The notes under the pieces: model-generated
Told to the model about the DNA's origin: nothing
The model's database searches: none
Seen by the model: only the letters and a program-made list of their open reading frames with translations
In this document: in pieces, positions 4,924-7,517 of the stretch
How the letters are laid out: the number at the start of each line of letters is the position of its first letter
How positions within the stretch are numbered: the stretch's first letter is position 1
From: Cyanobacteria bacterium UBA11372
GTDB lineage: Bacteria; Cyanobacteriota; Cyanobacteriia; Cyanobacteriales; Aerosakkonemataceae
Assembly: GCA_003486675.1 (NCBI GenBank)
Contig: DNGG01000634.1
Span: 2,089-9,605 of the forward strand
Direction: 5' to 3'
Length of the DNA stretch: 7,517 bases
Translations under genes and position numbers: made by a program

Positions 4924-7517
4924 ATGTCACTCAAAACTCCCAATCCTATAGTTGCACAAATAACTAGCAAGTTATCCCTGGCAACCGTTCTAGCGATCGC
5001 TTTTGTGCTAAAAATTTTTGCTACAGTCGGTTTAGTCGGGTATTTTTCCTTTATAACTGGACAAAAGGCAGTCAATGACTTAGCCAATCAGTTGATGGAC
5101 GAGGTGGGGAATAGAGTTGAGCAAAACTTGCAAAATTACCTAATAACTCCTCATCAAATTAATCAAACTAACTTGAATGCTGTGAAGCTAGGATTACTGA
5201 ATATGCAAGACTTGCCAGCTTGGGAGAAATACCTTTTGCAGCAAGTCCAATTATATCCTTCTATGCTGTTTATTGGCGTTGGCAACCAGCAAGGACAATA
5301 CCGAGGCGGGGAAAAGCTGGAAAATGGCTCCCTGAAGATTAACGTCGTTGACAATTTTACAGGGTTTAAATTCTTTTCTTACAACACCAATACCAAAGGC
5401 GATCGCACGACGATTTTCCTCACCAAAAACTACAATCTCAAAAATGCTAAATGGTATAAAGATGTCGCTAAAGTTAGCAAACAGACTTGGACTAACGTTC
5501 ACGTATCATTGATAGAACCGACTTTGCTCATCAGTGCTATTCAACCAGTTTACAGCCCAACAGGAAACTCCTTTCAAGGCGGATTGATTAGTACTTTACG
5601 GCTCAATTCTATCGGTGAATTTTTAAATAGCCTCAAAATTGGTAAAACCGGACAAGCCTTTATTATCCAAAGAAATGGGTATCTGCTAGCCAGTTCAACC
5701 TCGGAACTTCCATTTCGCATCAAAGGCAATCTAAAAAAACAGTTTAAAGCTGCTGAAAGTCGCAACCCTTTGACGCGAGCTACCGTTGAATATCTCGCCA
5801 CTCGTTTTGCCAAATTTAGCCAAATTCAAACTCAAGCCCAGCTTAATTTTAAAATCGATGGAGAGCGGCAATTTATCAAAGTTTTGCCATTCCAAGATGG
5901 CAAAGGCTTAGATTGGCTGATAGTGGTAGTAGTTCCAGAAGCAGATTTCATGGAGCAAATAAATATTAACACTCGCACCACCATCTTCCTGTGTGTGGCA
6001 GCGCTGGCTTTATCCATATTACTGACTATCTCTACCGCGCGCTGGATCGGGAAACCAATGCTGCGTTTGAGTCAAGCGAGTCAGAAAATAGCTAGCGGCG
6101 AACTCGACCAAAAAGTAGACGTGCAAGGCACGAAAGAGCTAACAATTTTAGCCCAGTCTTTTAACCAAATGGCTCAACAGTTACGCATCGCTTTTGCTGC
6201 CCTAGAAAAAACGAACAGCGAGTTAGAAAATCGGGTAGAAGAACGCACAGCAGAACTCAAAGAATCCCAAGAGCAATTGCAACAACAAGCCCAACATTTA
6301 GAAGAACGAGTGCGACAGCGCACCGCCGAATTGTTAGAAGCAAAAGAAGCGGCAGAAGCAGCTGACGAAGCCAAGAGTACTTTTTTAGCCACCATGAGCC
6401 ACGAATTGCGGACGCCACTTAACGCCATTCTCGGCTTCGCCCAATTGATGAAATACGACTCATCGCTTTCTCCCTCCTACCGGGAAAATCTCAACATCAT
6501 CAGTCGCAGTGGGGAACATCTGCTGGCATTAATTAACGACATTCTCGATATGTCCAAAATCGAGTCGGGAAGAATGTTGCTAATGGAAAACGCTTTTGAC
6601 TTATATATGTTGTTAGATAGCCTCGAGCAAATGTTCCAACTCCAGGCAACAGAAAAAGGCTTAACGCTAAAGTTTGAACGCAGTCCGTCAGTGCCCCAAT
6701 ACCTGCGGACAGACGAGCGAAAATTGCGGCAAATTTTGATTAACTTGCTCGGGAATGCCATCAAGTTCACCCGCTTCGGCGGCGTCACAGTCAGAGTGCG
6801 AATGGCTAATGGAAAAGATAATTACAATTACCAATTACCAAATACCTATTACCAATTGCATTTTGAAATTGAAGACACTGGCTGTGGCATTCCGATTGCA
6901 GAAATTAAAGATTTATTTGAACCGTTTGTCCAGAGTAAAACCAATCGGGGGTTTCAAGAAGGCACGGGTTTGGGTTTGCCGATTAGCCGTGCGTTTGTGC
7001 GCTTGATGGGGGGCGATCTGACTTTAGTTCGCACGGCGGTGGGTAAGGGAACGACGTTTGCCTTTGAGATGCAAGTGACTCTGGCGGCGGCGGCGGCGGT
7101 GGCGGTGACTGCACCTGTGCGTCGCGCGATCGCATTGGAAGCAGATCAACCGACTTATCGCTTGTTGGTGGTGGAGGATGGCTGGGAAAACCGCCAATTG
7201 CTGGTCAAGTTACTGCAACCAATGGGTTTTGAGCTAAAAGAAGCGGTGAATGGATTGGAAGCCTTGGATATTTTGCAGAGTTGGAAACCCCATTTAATTT
7301 GGATGGATTTGCGAATGCCGGTGATGGACGGTTACGAAGCAACGCAACAAATTCGCGCCTCCCTCGAGGGGGAAGCGATGGCAATTATTGCCTTGACTGC
7401 CCACGTGTTTAAAGAGGAACGAGCGGCGATTTTGTCGGCTGGTTTTGATGATTGTGTCAGCAAGCCATTTCGGGAAGCCGAATTGTTTGCGGCGATGAGT
7501 CAGCATTTGGGGGTGCG
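4924..7517 (+). CDS. dCache-HAMP hybrid sensor histidine kinase with receiver, 3' end beyond window
   Basis: No stop is reached; 864 complete codons are visible. The ATG at 4924 is kept because later ATGs would remove the first TM (about 19-43). A full dCache ligand-sensing domain follows (about 44-350, ending WLIVVVVPEADFM), then TM2 (about 354-373), HAMP (about 374-430) and a long coiled coil with two copies of the LExRVxxRTAEL helix (from 434 and 459). HisKA has H493 in SHELRTPLNA. The ATPase has N607/N611, DTGCG from 651 and GTGLGL from 680. An alanine-rich linker (721-725) leads to the receiver, with acidic pair E751/D752, phospho-acceptor D795, T825 and K847. It is likely a working hybrid kinase. 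The first gene's sensor resembles this one, but this kinase core is clearly more diverged from the other two. A C-terminal extension like theirs may lie past the edge. The ATPase loop carries a decayed heptamer array. Confidence 0.97.
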   Translation, partial: MSLKTPNPIVAQITSKLSLATVLAIAFVLKIFATVGLVGYFSFITGQKAVNDLANQLMDEVGNRVEQNLQNYLITPHQINQTNLNAVKLGLLNMQDLPAWEKYLLQQVQLYPSMLFIGVGNQQGQYRGGEKLENGSLKINVVDNFTGFKFFSYNTNTKGDRTTIFLTKNYNLKNAKWYKDVAKVSKQTWTNVHVSLIEPTLLISAIQPVYSPTGNSFQGGLISTLRLNSIGEFLNSLKIGKTGQAFIIQRNGYLLASSTSELPFRIKGNLKKQFKAAESRNPLTRATVEYLATRFAKFSQIQTQAQLNFKIDGERQFIKVLPFQDGKGLDWLIVVVVPEADFMEQININTRTTIFLCVAALALSILLTISTARWIGKPMLRLSQASQKIASGELDQKVDVQGTKELTILAQSFNQMAQQLRIAFAALEKTNSELENRVEERTAELKESQEQLQQQAQHLEERVRQRTAELLEAKEAAEAADEAKSTFLATMSHELRTPLNAILGFAQLMKYDSSLSPSYRENLNIISRSGEHLLALINDILDMSKIESGRMLLMENAFDLYMLLDSLEQMFQLQATEKGLTLKFERSPSVPQYLRTDERKLRQILINLLGNAIKFTRFGGVTVRVRMANGKDNYNYQLPNTYYQLHFEIEDTGCGIPIAEIKDLFEPFVQSKTNRGFQEGTGLGLPISRAFVRLMGGDLTLVRTAVGKGTTFAFEMQVTLAAAAAVAVTAPVRRAIALEADQPTYRLLVVEDGWENRQLLVKLLQPMGFELKEAVNGLEALDILQSWKPHLIWMDLRMPVMDGYEATQQIRASLEGEAMAIIALTAHVFKEERAAILSAGFDDCVSKPFREAELFAAMSQHLGV
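6825..6859 (+). repeat. Diverged heptamer array within the third kinase
   Basis: Five consecutive 7-bp units read CAATTAC, CAATTAC, CAAATAC, CTATTAC and CAATTGC. They encode NYQLPNTYYQL, in the same ATPase loop (before EIEDTGCG) where the other two kinases carry cleaner versions. The substitutions suggest an older copy now evolving as ordinary coding sequence. Confidence 0.8.
7084..7098 (+). repeat. (GCG)5 trinucleotide run coding for polyalanine
   Basis: Five GCG codons give AAAAA (residues 721-725), followed by VAV, in the linker between the ATPase and receiver of the third kinase. The repeat keeps the frame whatever its copy number and may set linker length. The other two kinases have no such run in this linker. 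Confidence 0.85.

Noticed and set aside
6755..7006. 83-codon + strand open frame overlapping the third kinase
   Set aside because: It is out of frame with a well-supported kinase frame through the N, G1 and G2 boxes; its ITNYQIPITN stretch is only the heptamer repeat read in another frame.

Overview
The window looks like chromosomal DNA from a HIP1-rich cyanobacterium, probably a filamentous Oscillatoria/Microcoleus-type lineage. It carries eleven exact GCGATCGC octamers in 7.5 kb. It also has short heptamer repeats of the CCAATTA type and protein architectures typical of multicellular cyanobacteria. The genus is inference; no rRNA or other marker is present.

The window is almost fully coding, all on the + strand, and holds three consecutive paralogous hybrid sensor histidine kinases. 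Gene A (1-2220, 5' end cut off or damaged) has the membrane-proximal part of a dCache sensor, then a TM segment, HAMP, HisKA, HATPase_c, receiver and a C-terminal helical extension. A 257-bp gap (2221-2477) holds a 9-bp tandem repeat and two small hairpins. Gene B (2478-4880, complete, 800 aa) has a TM segment, a CHASE sensor, a second TM segment, a coiled coil, HisKA, HATPase_c, receiver and the same extension. After a 43-bp AT-rich gap, gene C (4924 to the window end, no stop reached) has a TM segment, a full dCache sensor, a second TM segment, HAMP, a doubled signalling helix, HisKA, HATPase_c and receiver.

Functionally this is a bank of membrane sensors: different extracytoplasmic input domains feed nearly the same phosphorelay core. 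All catalytic residues are present (phospho-accepting His, N box, G boxes, receiver Asp/Thr/Lys), so each should autophosphorylate and pass phosphate to its own receiver. No separate response regulator, HPt protein or DNA-binding output lies in the window, so the downstream partner is unknown. Genes A and B share an almost identical kinase-receiver core (one 71-bp stretch is identical at every base) but have unrelated sensors. The sensor of A instead resembles that of C. This is a mosaic pattern, consistent with duplication plus sensor exchange or gene conversion.

The most unusual signal is a repeat hot spot. At the same place in all three kinases, the loop between the N box and G1 box of the ATP-binding domain, the coding sequence consists of CCAATTA-type heptamers. 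The array is near-perfect in B, decayed in C, and interrupted in A by a 25-bp palindrome that is read through in frame. It accounts for the only net length difference I find between the A and B cores.
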